From Allolucifera butyrica (GTDB lineage: Bacteria > Bacillota > Negativicutes > Sporomusales > UPPP01), in the NCBI RefSeq assembly GCF_900476375.1, contig NZ_UPPP01000134.1, positions 1-64,000 on the forward strand: a stretch of 64,000 bases of DNA, given 5' to 3'. The notes below the pieces were generated by a model that did not search any database, was not told where the DNA came from, and saw only the letters and a program-made list of their open reading frames with translations. Positions 8,511-17,345 of the stretch are shown here, one piece after another. The translations under genes were made by a program, and so were the position numbers. The stretch's first letter is position 1. Each line of letters starts with the position of its first letter.

Positions 8511-9917
8511 ATGAAAAGAACGTACTATCTGGCTGTCGATATTGGTGCCTCCAGCGGCCGGCATATTTTGGGCTGGATCGAAAATGGAAAAGTCCGCATT
8601 GAAGAGATCTACCGGTTTGAAAATCGCCTGGAGGAAAAGGACGGTCATCTGTGCTGGGATCTGGACAGGCTGTTCCAGGAAGTGCTCAAGGGACTCGAGC
8701 GCTGTAAAGAGCTTGACCGGATCCCGCTGAGTATCGGCATTGATACCTGGGGTGTTGATTTTGTTTTGCTGGACGGGGCCGGCCACGTGCTGGGCAACAG
8801 CATTGCCTATCGCGACGGGCGTACACAGGGGATGGATACGGAGGTTTATAAAGTCATTTCGGAAGAGGAACTTTATCACCGCAACGGTATCCAGAAGCAG
8901 CTCTTTAATTCGGTGTATCAATTAGCGGCGTTGCAGCGGCAGAACCCCGAATTTTTAAATCAGGCGCAAAGTTTTCTGATGATTCCGGAGTATTTAAATT
9001 TTCGCCTGACCGGGGAAAAGAAGAACGAGTACACCAATGCCACGACGACGCAGCTGGTCAATGCGCAAACCCAGGATTGGGATGAAGAATTAATTGGGCG
9101 GTTAGGATTGCCGCGACGGATTTTCGGTAAGCTGCACATGCCGAAGGCTTCAGTGGGGGATCTTGCGCCGGAAATCCAAAAACGCGTCGGGTTCAACGCC
9201 GAAGTGGTTCTGCCGGCGACACATGATACGGGTTCCGCCGTGTTAGCGGTGCCGGCGAATGACGACCATTTTATTTACTTGAGTTCGGGCACGTGGTCCC
9301 TCATGGGTATCGAGCGTTTGATACCGGATTGTACGGAAGAAAGCCGGCAGCATAACTTTACGAATGAAGGCGGTTATCATTACCGTTACCGGTATTTGAA
9401 GAATATTATGGGGCTTTGGATCATGCAGTCCTTGCGCAAGGAGTTCAAACATGCCTACAGTTTTGACGAGCTGTATACGCTGGCGGAGATCGGCAGTTAT
9501 TTTCCTTCCGTACTGGATGTGAACGACGCAGCATTCCTGGCGCCGAAAAGCATGATCCGGGCGGTGCAGGAGTATTGCGAAAGAACCGGGCAGGAAAAGC
9601 CGGAAACGGAGTGTGAGCTGCTTTACTGCGTCTATAACAGTTTGGCGAAGTGTTATGCCGCTACGGTGGCGGAAATTGAAGGCGTGACCGGCAAAGAGTA
9701 CCCGCGGATTCATGTGGTCGGCGGCGGCTGCCAGGATCATTTCCTGAACAAGCTTACGGCGGAATATACGGGGAAAGAGGTCTATGCCGGGCCGGTGGAG
9801 GCGACGGCGCTGGGGAATCTGGTCGCGCAGATGCTGAAGAGTCAGGCCTTTGCCGACCTGGTCGAAGCGCGGGAAACCATCGCCAGATCGTTCAACGTGA
9901 AAAAAGTAGAGGGGTAA
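8511..9917 (+). CDS. rhaB: L-rhamnulokinase
   Basis: RhaB phosphorylates L-rhamnulose to L-rhamnulose 1-phosphate. It belongs to the FGGY carbohydrate kinases: the N-terminal phosphate loop [14 protein letters not shown] (residues 8-21), [35 protein letters not shown] and the C-terminal adenosine-site motif [16 protein letters not shown] are all present. The ATG at 8511 is chosen because GGAGAGG lies 9 bp upstream; a TTG at 8493 would place the start inside that site. First gene of rhaB-rhaA-rhaD. Confidence 0.97.
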   Translation: MKRTYYLAVDIGASSGRHILGWIENGKVRIEEIYRFENRLEEKDGHLCWDLDRLFQEVLKGLERCKELDRIPLSIGIDTWGVDFVLLDGAGHVLGNSIAYRDGRTQGMDTEVYKVISEEELYHRNGIQKQLFNSVYQLAALQRQNPEFLNQAQSFLMIPEYLNFRLTGEKKNEYTNATTTQLVNAQTQDWDEELIGRLGLPRRIFGKLHMPKASVGDLAPEIQKRVGFNAEVVLPATHDTGSAVLAVPANDDHFIYLSSGTWSLMGIERLIPDCTEESRQHNFTNEGGYHYRYRYLKNIMGLWIMQSLRKEFKHAYSFDELYTLAEIGSYFPSVLDVNDAAFLAPKSMIRAVQEYCERTGQEKPETECELLYCVYNSLAKCYAATVAEIEGVTGKEYPRIHVVGGGCQDHFLNKLTAEYTGKEVYAGPVEATALGNLVAQMLKSQAFADLVEARETIARSFNVKKVEG

Positions 9918-9934
9918 AGGGGAGGATGAACGAG

Positions 9935-11170
9935 ATGTCAAGATTTAGTGAAGCCGAAAAAATGTATCAGGAAATGGGGGTCGATGTCCAGGCGGCGTTG
10001 GACAAGCTGTCAAAGGTGAAAATTTCGATGCATTGCTGGCAGGGCGATGATGTCACCGGTTTTGATGCGAAAGAACTTACCGGCGGGATCGCGGCCACGG
10101 GCAATTATCCGGGCAAGGCCACCAACCCGCAGCAGCTTATGGCCGATATCGACAAGGCCCTGAGTCTGATTCCGGGAAAACATAAGATTAATCTGCATGC
10201 TTCCTATGCTATTACCGAAAAGAAAGTGGAACGGGACAAGCTGGAACCGGAACACTTTCAGGCCTGGGTGGATTTTGCCAAAGAACGTGGTCTGGGATTG
10301 GATTTTAATCCGACCTTATTCTCCCACGCCAAGGCGGCGGATAATTTGACCCTTTCTTCGCCGGATGCTTCGATCCGTAAATTCTGGACCGACCACTGCA
10401 AGGCAACCCGCAAAATCGCCGCTTATTTTGGTAGACAGCTGGGCTGTACGTCCCTGAACAATGTCTGGATTCCGGATGGCTATAAAGATATTCCCGCCGA
10501 CCGTCTGGGACCGCGGCAGCGCCTGAAAGATTCCCTGGACGAAATTTTCCGGGAACAATATGATAAGAAGTATCTGGCAGACAGTGTGGAGTCCAAAGTT
10601 TTCGGACTGGGCGTAGAATCCTATACGGTGGGATCCCACGAATTTTACATGAACTATGCGGCGAAGAATAATCTGCTCTGCCTGTTGGACACGGGGCATT
10701 TCCATCCCACGGAAGTGGTTTCGGACAAGATTTCTTCGATGCTGCTGTTTGCCGACCGGCTGGCGCTTCATGTCAGCCGCCCGGTGCGCTGGGACAGCGA
10801 CCATGTTGTCCTGTTTGATGAGGAACTTAAAGAAATTGCGAAAGAAATTGTCCGCTGCGATGCGCTGGACCGCGTCTTCATCGGGCTGGATTTCTTTGAT
10901 GCGAGCATCAATCGCATTTCCGCCTGGGTTGTGGGCATGCGCAACATGGAAAAGGCTTTGCTCTATGCGCTGCTGCTGCCGCACCGGGAATTAAAGAAAA
11001 TGCAGGATGAGAAGAATTTTACCGAACTGATGGCCGTCATGGAGGAATGTAAAACCCTTCCCTTCGGTGATATCTGGGATCATTACTGCGAGCAGCAAGG
11101 GGTTCCCCGGGGAAAGACCTGGTTTAAAGAAGTGCAACAATACGAAGCAGAGGTTTTAGCGAGACGTTAA
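9935..11170 (+). CDS. rhaA: L-rhamnose isomerase
   Basis: RhaA converts L-rhamnose to L-rhamnulose. It is a metal-dependent TIM-barrel isomerase of 411 residues (E. coli enzyme 419). Conserved blocks include [16 protein letters not shown] near the N-terminus, [22 protein letters not shown] and [11 protein letters not shown], which hold metal- and substrate-binding residues. Of two close ATGs, the one at 9935 is preferred, since AGGGGAGG ends at 9925, directly against the ATG at 9926. It follows rhaB by 17 bp. Confidence 0.97.
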   Translation: MSRFSEAEKMYQEMGVDVQAALDKLSKVKISMHCWQGDDVTGFDAKELTGGIAATGNYPGKATNPQQLMADIDKALSLIPGKHKINLHASYAITEKKVERDKLEPEHFQAWVDFAKERGLGLDFNPTLFSHAKAADNLTLSSPDASIRKFWTDHCKATRKIAAYFGRQLGCTSLNNVWIPDGYKDIPADRLGPRQRLKDSLDEIFREQYDKKYLADSVESKVFGLGVESYTVGSHEFYMNYAAKNNLLCLLDTGHFHPTEVVSDKISSMLLFADRLALHVSRPVRWDSDHVVLFDEELKEIAKEIVRCDALDRVFIGLDFFDASINRISAWVVGMRNMEKALLYALLLPHRELKKMQDEKNFTELMAVMEECKTLPFGDIWDHYCEQQGVPRGKTWFKEVQQYEAEVLARR

Positions 11171-11183
11171 AGGGGTTAAAACA

Positions 11184-12002
11184 ATGGATATAAAAAACGC
11201 AAAATTTATACAGGGGTTTATTCGCCTGACCGAAGATGCCTTTCGCAAGGGCTGGCATGAAAGAAACGGCGGCAATTTAAGCTACCGCATTAAGCCGGAA
11301 GAAATCGAGGCGGTAAAGGCGGACTTGAAAGCGCCGGCGGAGTGGATTCCAATCGGTGTGGCGGTACCCGGGCTGGCGGGGGAATATTTCTTAGTGACCG
11401 GCACCGGCCGGTATATGCGCAATGTCAGCCTTTGCCCCCAAGAGAATATTGCGATCATTAAGCTGGACCAAACCGGCGAAAAATATAGTATTGTCTGGGG
11501 GCTTGTGCAGGGAGGGCGCCCGACGAGCGAGTTGGCGACCCATCTTGCCAATCATGAGATCAAAAAAGAAGGGACCCAGGGCGGCAACCGGGTGATTTAC
11601 CACGCACATCCGGCCAATACCATCGCACTGACCTTTGTTTTGCCGCTGGAGCATAAAGCCTTTACACGGGAGTTGTGGGAAATGGCTACTGAAGACCCGG
11701 TCATTTTTCCGCGGGGAATCGGGGTTGTGCCGTGGATGGTCCCGGGCGGTAAGGCGATTGCCGACGCGACGGGCAAACTGATGCGGGAATACGACGCCGT
11801 CGTATGGGCGCATCATGGCATGTTTGTGGCGGGAGACAGCTTTGACGAGGCGTTCGGGCTTATGGATACGGTGGAGAAAGCCGCGGAGATCTGCGTCAAA
11901 GTCCGTTCGATGGGTGGCAAGAAGCAAACCATTAGCAGTCAAAATTTTGAGGACCTTGCCCGGGATTTCCGGATTGATTTGCGCAAAGAATTTCTGAACT
12001 GA
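11184..12002 (+). CDS. rhaD: Rhamnulose-1-phosphate aldolase
   Basis: RhaD cleaves L-rhamnulose 1-phosphate to dihydroxyacetone phosphate and L-lactaldehyde. It is a class II, zinc-dependent aldolase with the histidine pair HAHPANT (middle of the protein) and a further zinc histidine in WAHHGMFVAG; NGGNLSYR is the N-terminal phosphate-site block. 272 residues, close to the E. coli enzyme (274). It starts 13 bp after rhaA and ends the compact kinase-isomerase-aldolase unit. No lactaldehyde-processing gene is visible nearby. Confidence 0.96.
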   Translation: MDIKNAKFIQGFIRLTEDAFRKGWHERNGGNLSYRIKPEEIEAVKADLKAPAEWIPIGVAVPGLAGEYFLVTGTGRYMRNVSLCPQENIAIIKLDQTGEKYSIVWGLVQGGRPTSELATHLANHEIKKEGTQGGNRVIYHAHPANTIALTFVLPLEHKAFTRELWEMATEDPVIFPRGIGVVPWMVPGGKAIADATGKLMREYDAVVWAHHGMFVAGDSFDEAFGLMDTVEKAAEICVKVRSMGGKKQTISSQNFEDLARDFRIDLRKEFLN

Positions 12003-12009
12003 GGAAAAG

Positions 12010-12042
12010 GCGGCGGAGACGGAACGGTCCGTCTTCTGCCGC
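12010..12042 (+). terminator. Stem-loop after rhaD without a T tract
   Basis: GCGGCGGAGACGGA pairs with TCCGTCTTCTGCCGC (one bulge). No T run follows, so it may protect the rhaBAD mRNA 3' end or allow partial read-through to the transporter gene rather than being a full terminator. Confidence 0.5.
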
Positions 12043-12141
12043 AGTCATCCTCGCTGTTGGGCATACTACTTTTTAAATTATTTGAATAGGTCGAGTTGAT
12101 TAGAAATTAAAAATATTTGCTAAAGGGAAAGGGGTACCAAC

Positions 12142-13449
12142 ATGACAATGCAAGAACCTTCCGCCTGGAAAAAGACGATCATTGCCGCGATGACGAGTTA
12201 TATCGACGCCGGTTCCATCGTGGCCGGGGCTGCGGGCCTGAGTTTATGGCAAAAGTATCTGGGAATGGACGGAGCCCAGTTGGGGCTGTTGGGGGCACTG
12301 AGCTCCAATGCCGGCTCGGCCGCGGTGGGAGCCTTAATCGGCGGACGCATTTGCGACAAATATGGCCGTAAATTTGTGTATACCTATGATTTGCTGGTTT
12401 ACATTATCGGGATGTTGTTCATTGTTTTCGGCGTGAATTACGCGATGCTCTTAGGCGGCTATATCATTGTCGGCCTGGGCGTGGGCGCGGATGTCGTGGC
12501 ATCGTGGACCATGATTGCGGAAGAGGCGCCGGCGGAAAACCGGGCCAAGCATTGCGGTTCTGCCCAGTTTGCCTGGGCGCTGGGGCCGGCCATCGTTTTG
12601 ATTTTATCGGTTTTAGTAAATAATCTGGGCTTATTGGGAAACCGTCTTGTCTTTGGACACTTGATTCTGGTCGCGGCCTGGGTTTGGTATCAGCGGCTGA
12701 AGATGCCGGAATCGAAGGATTGGCAGGAGGCCAAGAAGAAGGAAAATGAATTGCTGGCTGCCGGGCGCGTGACGAAGACTTCCTATAGTGTACTATTTAG
12801 CGGCATTAATTTTAAAACGGTATTATTCCTTTGCGGGGTTTATTCGGTCTGGAATTTATGCGCCAGCACCTGGGGCTTCTTTATGCCGTATATCTTCGAA
12901 CATGTTGGCAATCTTTCCAATGCGATGAGCAATACGCTGCAAGTCGGATCCTTTGTCATGTCTATTCTGGCGACGTTCTTTATCTTTATGCGCTGGGGCG
13001 ACCGGGTTAACCGCCGGCTGATGTATTTTGTTATCGGTGGCATTTATGTGCTGGCCTGGGCTATGTGGCTCTTGCCGCCGGCATCCATGACCATGGGAAT
13101 GGTTTTCGCCTTCACGGCTTTTGCGGGGATTAATAACGGGTCAGGGCAGCAGGCCTTTTATCAGCTGTGGTGCAGCGAACTGTTTCCTTCCCGTTACCGT
13201 GCGACGGCGCAAGGGTTTACTTTCTTTGTGACGCGCTTTGCCGCCGCCATCTGGGCGTTTGCTTTTCCGATCATCATGGAAAGTTTAGGTTTTCAATACG
13301 CCGTTATGCTGATGGTCGGTTTTGCTGCCGCCAGCTGGATCATTGGGACAATTGGGGCGCCGGATACCAGCGGCAAGACGCTGGAACAGATCGAAGAAGA
13401 GCGTTATGGCACTAAAGCGGCAGGGGATTATGCGCTGACAGGGAAATAA
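12142..13449 (+). CDS. MFS sugar transporter, probable L-rhamnose permease
   Basis: 435 residues with about 12 hydrophobic segments and the MFS loop signature GGRICDKYGRKFVYTYD between helices 2 and 3, typical of the sugar porter branch. It lies between rhaD and rhaM on the same strand and has an AAAGGGG ribosome site before the ATG at 12142, so import of L-rhamnose (or a rhamnoside) by proton symport is likely. It is unlike RhaT of enterobacteria. Substrate is inferred from context. Confidence 0.88.
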   Translation: MTMQEPSAWKKTIIAAMTSYIDAGSIVAGAAGLSLWQKYLGMDGAQLGLLGALSSNAGSAAVGALIGGRICDKYGRKFVYTYDLLVYIIGMLFIVFGVNYAMLLGGYIIVGLGVGADVVASWTMIAEEAPAENRAKHCGSAQFAWALGPAIVLILSVLVNNLGLLGNRLVFGHLILVAAWVWYQRLKMPESKDWQEAKKKENELLAAGRVTKTSYSVLFSGINFKTVLFLCGVYSVWNLCASTWGFFMPYIFEHVGNLSNAMSNTLQVGSFVMSILATFFIFMRWGDRVNRRLMYFVIGGIYVLAWAMWLLPPASMTMGMVFAFTAFAGINNGSGQQAFYQLWCSELFPSRYRATAQGFTFFVTRFAAAIWAFAFPIIMESLGFQYAVMLMVGFAAASWIIGTIGAPDTSGKTLEQIEEERYGTKAAGDYALTGK

Positions 13450-13487
13450 AAAGGTTAAAATGGAAACGGAAGGGAGAGCGAAACCGT

Positions 13488-13805
13488 ATGGAGAGATTTG
13501 CCTGGAAGGCGATGGTTCGTGAAGGGAAACTGGAGGAATATAAGAAGCGGCATGACGAGATTTGGCCGGAAATGAAGCAAGTCTTAAAGGATGCCGGCAT
13601 TGGCAATTATTCCATTTGGAATATCGGCAACGAACTGTTCGGTTATTTTGAATGTGAAAAAGGCGTGGCCTTTGCGGAGAAGTGCCAGGCGGCAAGTCCG
13701 GTGGTCGATAAGTGGAATGAATATATGAAAGACGTTATGACCATGGTCATGGACCCCCAGACGGGCGCCCAGCCGAAAATGACCGAAGTATTCTATTTAA
13801 AATAA
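13488..13805 (+). CDS. rhaM: L-rhamnose mutarotase
   Basis: RhaM interconverts alpha and beta anomers of L-rhamnose, supplying the form used by RhaA. The 105-residue protein matches the dimeric ferredoxin-like family in length and in the block EYKKRHDEIWPEM, where His22 corresponds to the catalytic histidine; the C-terminus EVFYLK is also conserved. It sits 38 bp after the transporter gene and precedes a strong terminator, closing the rhamnose region. Confidence 0.96.
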   Translation: MERFAWKAMVREGKLEEYKKRHDEIWPEMKQVLKDAGIGNYSIWNIGNELFGYFECEKGVAFAEKCQAASPVVDKWNEYMKDVMTMVMDPQTGAQPKMTEVFYLK

Positions 13806-13816
13806 GGGCTGTAATC

Positions 13817-13866
13817 AAAACAAGCAAACGGTTTCCCGACAGGGAAACCGTTTGCTTGTTTGTTTT
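13817..13866. terminator. Strong terminator after rhaM
   Basis: A stem of about 20 bp (arms AAACAAGCAAACGGTTTCCC and its complement) with a GACA loop is flanked by A-rich and T-rich tracts, so it can stop transcription from both directions. Confidence 0.9.
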
Positions 13867-13874
13867 GATGGGAT

Positions 13875-13895
13875 CAGAAAGTATCACTTTTTGAG
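13875..13895. promoter_or_regulatory. Candidate DeoR operator, copy 1
   Basis: GAAAGTATCACTTTT is an inverted repeat with a 3-bp centre, matching the arms of the repeats at 17117 and 17172 upstream of iolG. It lies between the convergent rhaM and DeoR genes, an odd place for an operator. Confidence 0.35.
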
Positions 13896-13990
13896 ATTAC
13901 ATAAATATCTGTTAACGGCAGAAGAATCGCCTTATCAACGCTCCGCCGTTACCACTTAACCTACGCTTATGACAAGGCGGTCCTTCTGCC

Positions 13991-14056
13991 TGGATTGGCT
14001 GCCCAAAATGATTTTCAGACGGGTCTTTCGCGCCCTGAGTCCTGAGCCACGAGCCG
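13991..14056. repeat. Dispersed intergenic repeat, copy A
   Basis: This roughly 65-bp stretch is nearly repeated at 14966-15026: both read GGCTGC..AAAAT, CAGACGGGT, GCGCCCTGAG, then CGAGCCG. It lies between the convergent rhaM and DeoR genes and abuts the DeoR stop. Confidence 0.7.
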
Positions 14057-14060
14057 TTTT

Positions 14061-14816
14061 TTAATAAATGATTTTAATCAATTCCTGGTTAAAAAAGTCC
14101 AGCCATTCGGCGGAAGGTTCCTGGTTGGTGACAATGTAGTCGATCAGGGTAAAATCACAGGTTTTCGTAAAAGCTGTTTTATCAAACTTGGAATGGTCAA
14201 CCAGCAAAATGGTTTTTTTTGCTTGCCGGATCATCGTTTGTTTGATCAGACTTTCCGGTTCGTTGGATTCCATAATGCCCCGGCTGCGGTCCAGGCCCTT
14301 GCAGCTGATAAGCGCTAAGTCCACATAGTATTTTTCCAATATGCCGGTGGCAGCCGGTCCGGTGAGCGCATACGAACGGGATCGCAGGGTTCCGCCGCTT
14401 GAAATGACGGTAAAAGAAGAGTTGACAAATTCATTGACTAAGAGAATGGAATTGGTGATAATGGTTAAGTCATTTCTTGTTTTCAGATGTCGCAACAGGG
14501 CCAGACAAGTTGTGCTGGCATCCACCATAAGTGTATCGCCGTCGTTAATGAGAGATTCCGCTTTTTGGGCAATGAGTTCTTTATCGGCATGATGGATGGA
14601 AGTCCGTTTTATAAAAGAGAGATCCTCACTGGTGCCTACATTGAGAACTGCGCCGCCATAACTGCGCTGCAGCAAATTTTCCTGTTCCAATTTTTCCAAA
14701 TCGCGGCGGACCGTTTCTTCGGTGACGTTGAATTTTTTACTAAGTTCGGCAACATATACTTTTCGGTCCTGCGTGAGTTGTTCCATGATTTTTCGACGGC
14801 GTTCAATGCCGAACAT
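14061..14816 (-). CDS. DeoR-family transcriptional repressor
   Basis: 251 residues: an N-terminal DeoR helix-turn-helix (residues 5-57, ERRRKIMEQL ... VTEETVRRDLEKLEQ) and a DeoR C-terminal sugar-phosphate-sensing domain with VDASTT, ITNS, SSGGTLR and DHSKFDKTAF. It has a good AGGTGA site and its own promoter at 14845-14874. It could control the iolG/isomerase genes behind it (like IolR of Bacillus, also DeoR-type) or the rhamnose genes ahead of it (Bacillus rhamnose genes also use a DeoR-type repressor). The inverted repeats at 17117 and 17172 favour the first. Confidence 0.92.
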   Translation of the reverse strand: MFGIERRRKIMEQLTQDRKVYVAELSKKFNVTEETVRRDLEKLEQENLLQRSYGGAVLNVGTSEDLSFIKRTSIHHADKELIAQKAESLINDGDTLMVDASTTCLALLRHLKTRNDLTIITNSILLVNEFVNSSFTVISSGGTLRSRSYALTGPAATGILEKYYVDLALISCKGLDRSRGIMESNEPESLIKQTMIRQAKKTILLVDHSKFDKTAFTKTCDFTLIDYIVTNQEPSAEWLDFFNQELIKIIY

Positions 14817-14844
14817 AAAAAATCACCTCATATTTTTTGTTTTT

Positions 14845-14874
14845 ATTATATACTTAGGTCCATAAAACAAGCAA
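14845..14874 (-). promoter_or_regulatory. Promoter of the DeoR gene
   Basis: Read on the minus strand: TTGCTT (14874-14869), 18-bp spacer, TATAAT (14850-14845), about 30 bp before the ATG. Confidence 0.7.
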
Positions 14875-14908
14875 CAAAGAAATAAAACGAAGAAAATCCC
14901 CAAAATCA

Positions 14909-14946
14909 ACCCCCAGGATTGTCGCGAATTGGCGGTATCCTGGGGT
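14909..14946. terminator. Hairpin between the isomerase and DeoR genes
   Basis: AACCCCCAGGAT pairs with ATCCTGGGGTT around a CGCGA/GCGG-containing loop. It is a close relative of the uxa terminator at 8155, including the loop. Minus-strand transcripts from iolG would meet it before the DeoR promoter. Confidence 0.7.
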
Positions 14947-14965
14947 TATTAGTTTGAAGACTATT

Positions 14966-15049
14966 CGGGATGGCTGCTAAAATCTCCAGACGGGTTTCCT
15001 GCGCCCTGAGCCCTGCGCTACGAGCCGAAAGACCCGCCGACGGTCTTTC
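14966..15049. repeat. Dispersed intergenic repeat, copy B, with GAAAGAC hairpin
   Basis: The same CAGACGGGT ... GCGCCCTGAG ... CGAGCCG block as copy A is followed by GAAAGACC (15027-15034) and its perfect complement GGTCTTTC (15042-15049). The hairpin ends at the base before the stop codon of the minus-strand isomerase gene, so it may act as its terminator. Confidence 0.7.
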
Positions 15050-15967
15050 TTATATTGCGAGGCGCAGTACATCCAGGGAGGTTTTGACGCCGGCCAGGGG
15101 CGGCATGGTCATGTCCTCCATTTCCAGGGAAACGTAATCGTTATAGCCCGCCATGCGGCAGACGGAGAAGAATTCTTTCCACCACTTGAGGTCGTGGCCG
15201 CAGCCTACGGCGACATAGTTCCAGGATCGCTCCGCATAGCGGTCGATGGTTTTGGTGTCCAGTACGCCGTTGGCTCCAACCATACGGCGTTCCAGGCGAG
15301 AATCTTTGCCGTGGATGTGATAGAGGGCCTCGCCCAGGACGCGCGCGGCTTCGATAGGGTCGCCTCCCATCCAGAACATATGCCCCGGATCGAGATTCAT
15401 GCCGATCAGATTGCCAACCTCGCGGCGCAGCCGGAACAGAGTTTCCGGATTGTAGACCAACTGGTAGCCGTGGTTTTCCAGGGCGATGCGCTCGACGCCG
15501 CAGTTTTTGGCGTCTTTCACCAGCTTGCGCCAGGCGGGAATGGCTACATTTTCCCACTGATAGTTAAGCACATCCTGGGTTTCCGGCGGCCAGCTTGTGG
15601 TCACCCATACGGGGGTGGCGTCGCCCTTGCGGCCCGGCGGCAGGCCGCTCATCATGACAATTTTGCGGACGCCAAGCAGTTCCGCCAGTTGAAAGGTCTT
15701 CTGGGTGACTGCCATGTCCATTTCATAGGCCAGCGGATTGCCCGAGCAGTTGAGGGCGATCAGTTCCAGGCCCCGCTTTTTCAGGGCCTCCAGATAGTTG
15801 TCCCGGGCCAGGTTGCTGGACACCAGCTCGTCCAGGCTGCAATGGGGTGCTTTGGACCAGTTGCCCGTTGGAATTTCCAGTGCCTGAATTCCCAGGCTCT
15901 GCGCCGTGTCCAGCATGTCCTCAAAGGGCAGGTAGCCCAGGGAATCGGGAATAAAAGACAGCTTCAT
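15050..15967 (-). CDS. Sugar phosphate isomerase/epimerase (TIM barrel)
   Basis: 305 residues of the AP-endonuclease-2-like TIM-barrel family that includes IolE, IolI and several ketose epimerases. Probable metal ligands lie in ALENHGYQ, NLDPGHMFW, HIHGKDS and SLEMED in the expected order. It starts 15 bp after iolG on the same strand, so the two are cotranscribed. The rest of an inositol pathway (iolB, C, D) is not here, so the real substrate may be another cyclitol or sugar oxidised by the IolG-like enzyme. The specific reaction is not known. Confidence 0.85.
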   Translation of the reverse strand: MKLSFIPDSLGYLPFEDMLDTAQSLGIQALEIPTGNWSKAPHCSLDELVSSNLARDNYLEALKKRGLELIALNCSGNPLAYEMDMAVTQKTFQLAELLGVRKIVMMSGLPPGRKGDATPVWVTTSWPPETQDVLNYQWENVAIPAWRKLVKDAKNCGVERIALENHGYQLVYNPETLFRLRREVGNLIGMNLDPGHMFWMGGDPIEAARVLGEALYHIHGKDSRLERRMVGANGVLDTKTIDRYAERSWNYVAVGCGHDLKWWKEFFSVCRMAGYNDYVSLEMEDMTMPPLAGVKTSLDVLRLAI

Positions 15968-15982
15968 CGGTGGTTCCTCCTT

Positions 15983-16990
15983 TTACTTCTTGTAAAACGC
16001 CGGCCGCCGGGGAATCGCGATGGGAACAATGGCGCCGGTTTCCCTGGCTTCGGTGCAGGCGTCGGCGGTGACGCAGGCGACATAACCGTCCCAGGCGCTC
16101 GGGCCGGCGACGATACCGCGTTTGGTAGCGTCCACCCATTCCCGGAACTCGGTATCATACGCTTCGATAAACCGGTCCGACCAGTCGGGAAAAATTTCGT
16201 AAGAGAAAGCGCCGCCGGAGCGCACCTCCATATTGGCCGGGTCCGGCAGGCGGACCGTGCCGGTTTCGCCGACCACCTCACACTGAACGTCATAGCCGTA
16301 TTGGCAGTTGATGAAGGATTCGACGTCGATACGGACGCCGCTTTGAGTTTCCAGCAGGACAATCTGAGGGTCCCGCAGGCCGTCTTCGGCCAGGCGGGAG
16401 CTTTTCGGCAGCAAAACCTGCGCCGTTTTATAATCCTCTCCCAAGAGCCAGCGCAGTACGTCGATTTCATGGATTACTGAATTCTTAATGCTCATTTCGG
16501 TGGTATGTTTGGGGCCGGGAACCCGGTTCCGGTGCATGCAGTGCAGCATGAGCACCTCGCCGATCCGGCCGCTGTCAATGGCGGCCTTGATTTGCCGGTA
16601 TCCCCGGTCAAAGCGCCGCATAAAGCCGACTTGCACCAGTTGCTTGCCGCCAGCTATTTCCGCCTCGACAATATTTTTGCAATCGTTTGCAGACGTAGCC
16701 AAAGGTTTTTCACAGAAAACGAACTTGCCCGCTTTAATGCCGGCCAGAACATAATGCGCATGGGTCGGGTCCCAGGACGCGATGACAATGGCATCGACTT
16801 CCGGCGCCGCAATGACTTCTTCGCCGGTAGCGTAAAACTTCGCTCCATACTTGTCCGCAATCCGTCTGGCATTCTGCACGTTGATGTCGGACAAGGCCAC
16901 CACGTTGGCTCCGGTCACGGTATGAGTGAGCCGGCGGATATGATCTTCCCCGATGGCGCCGGTGCCGATAACGCCTACACGCAAATCCAT
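15983..16990 (-). CDS. iolG: Inositol 2-dehydrogenase-like oxidoreductase (Gfo/Idh/MocA)
   Basis: 335 residues resembling Bacillus IolG along the whole length, from memory of that sequence: VGVIGTGAIGEDHIRR (NAD-binding), FVFCEKPLA (catalytic Lys), LVQVGFMRRFDRGY, HEIDVLRWLLGEDY (catalytic Asp/His region), YGYDVQCEVVGE, and AWDGYVACVTADAC near the end. IolG oxidises myo-inositol to scyllo-inosose. The ATG at 16990 is preferred, with GGAGG 9 bp upstream; an extension to 17035 lacks a site. Absence of other iol genes leaves the physiological substrate open. Confidence 0.85.
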   Translation of the reverse strand: MDLRVGVIGTGAIGEDHIRRLTHTVTGANVVALSDINVQNARRIADKYGAKFYATGEEVIAAPEVDAIVIASWDPTHAHYVLAGIKAGKFVFCEKPLATSANDCKNIVEAEIAGGKQLVQVGFMRRFDRGYRQIKAAIDSGRIGEVLMLHCMHRNRVPGPKHTTEMSIKNSVIHEIDVLRWLLGEDYKTAQVLLPKSSRLAEDGLRDPQIVLLETQSGVRIDVESFINCQYGYDVQCEVVGETGTVRLPDPANMEVRSGGAFSYEIFPDWSDRFIEAYDTEFREWVDATKRGIVAGPSAWDGYVACVTADACTEARETGAIVPIAIPRRPAFYKK

Positions 16991-17116
16991 ATTCAAATCC
17001 CTCCTGAATCTTGTAGTTCCTTTATTCACAGACAACCCTATTTTTATGATACACCAGAAGGAGAGGGAAGGGATAGAATGATTTAAAAGAAAAATGGGAA
17101 TTTTTTAATGGAATCG

Positions 17117-17133
17117 GAAAAGTATAACTTTTC
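17117..17133. promoter_or_regulatory. Candidate DeoR operator, copy 2
   Basis: GAAAAGT-ATA-ACTTTTC is a perfect inverted repeat with 7-bp arms. On the minus strand it overlaps a TATACT-like -10 box, about 130 bp upstream of iolG. Confidence 0.55.
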
Positions 17134-17171
17134 GGGTTGTTTCTAAAATTAACATATTCTTCTTAAGAACC

Positions 17172-17189
17172 GAAAAGTAAAATACTTTC
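17172..17189. promoter_or_regulatory. Candidate DeoR operator, copy 3
   Basis: GAAAAGTA-AAA-TACTTTC repeats the arms of copy 2 with one base missing. It lies 55 bp further from iolG, compatible with cooperative binding. Confidence 0.5.
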
Positions 17190-17345
17190 CTTCCACTTAA
17201 AGATCCTTTGGGTCTTTCCTGCTTATTTTTTAAAACGGCAATTATTATATTCCGGTTAAGGTTCTGTTAAAGCCACTGATAGGCGGGGTGAGATGCTTTA
17301 CAATACAAGTAGCGGCAGGATTTGAAGGAAAGGAAGGAAAAAGGA

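Larger units (their letters stand above)
16991..17345. other. Divergent intergenic region between iolG and ugd
   Basis: It holds two related inverted repeats (17117-17133 and 17172-17189), candidate DeoR operators, and a TACAAT (17299-17304) that could be the -10 box for ugd with no clear -35. No small gene was seen. Confidence 0.5.

Noticed and set aside
9243-9941. Minus-strand open frame of about 230 codons inside rhaB
   Set aside because: Low-complexity composition typical of a shadow frame, and rhaB is a complete kinase gene.
15194-16480. Long open frame on the plus strand (over 400 codons) opposite the isomerase and iolG genes
   Set aside because: It is a shadow: the minus-strand genes match known families and have ribosome sites, while this frame has no recognisable protein features.
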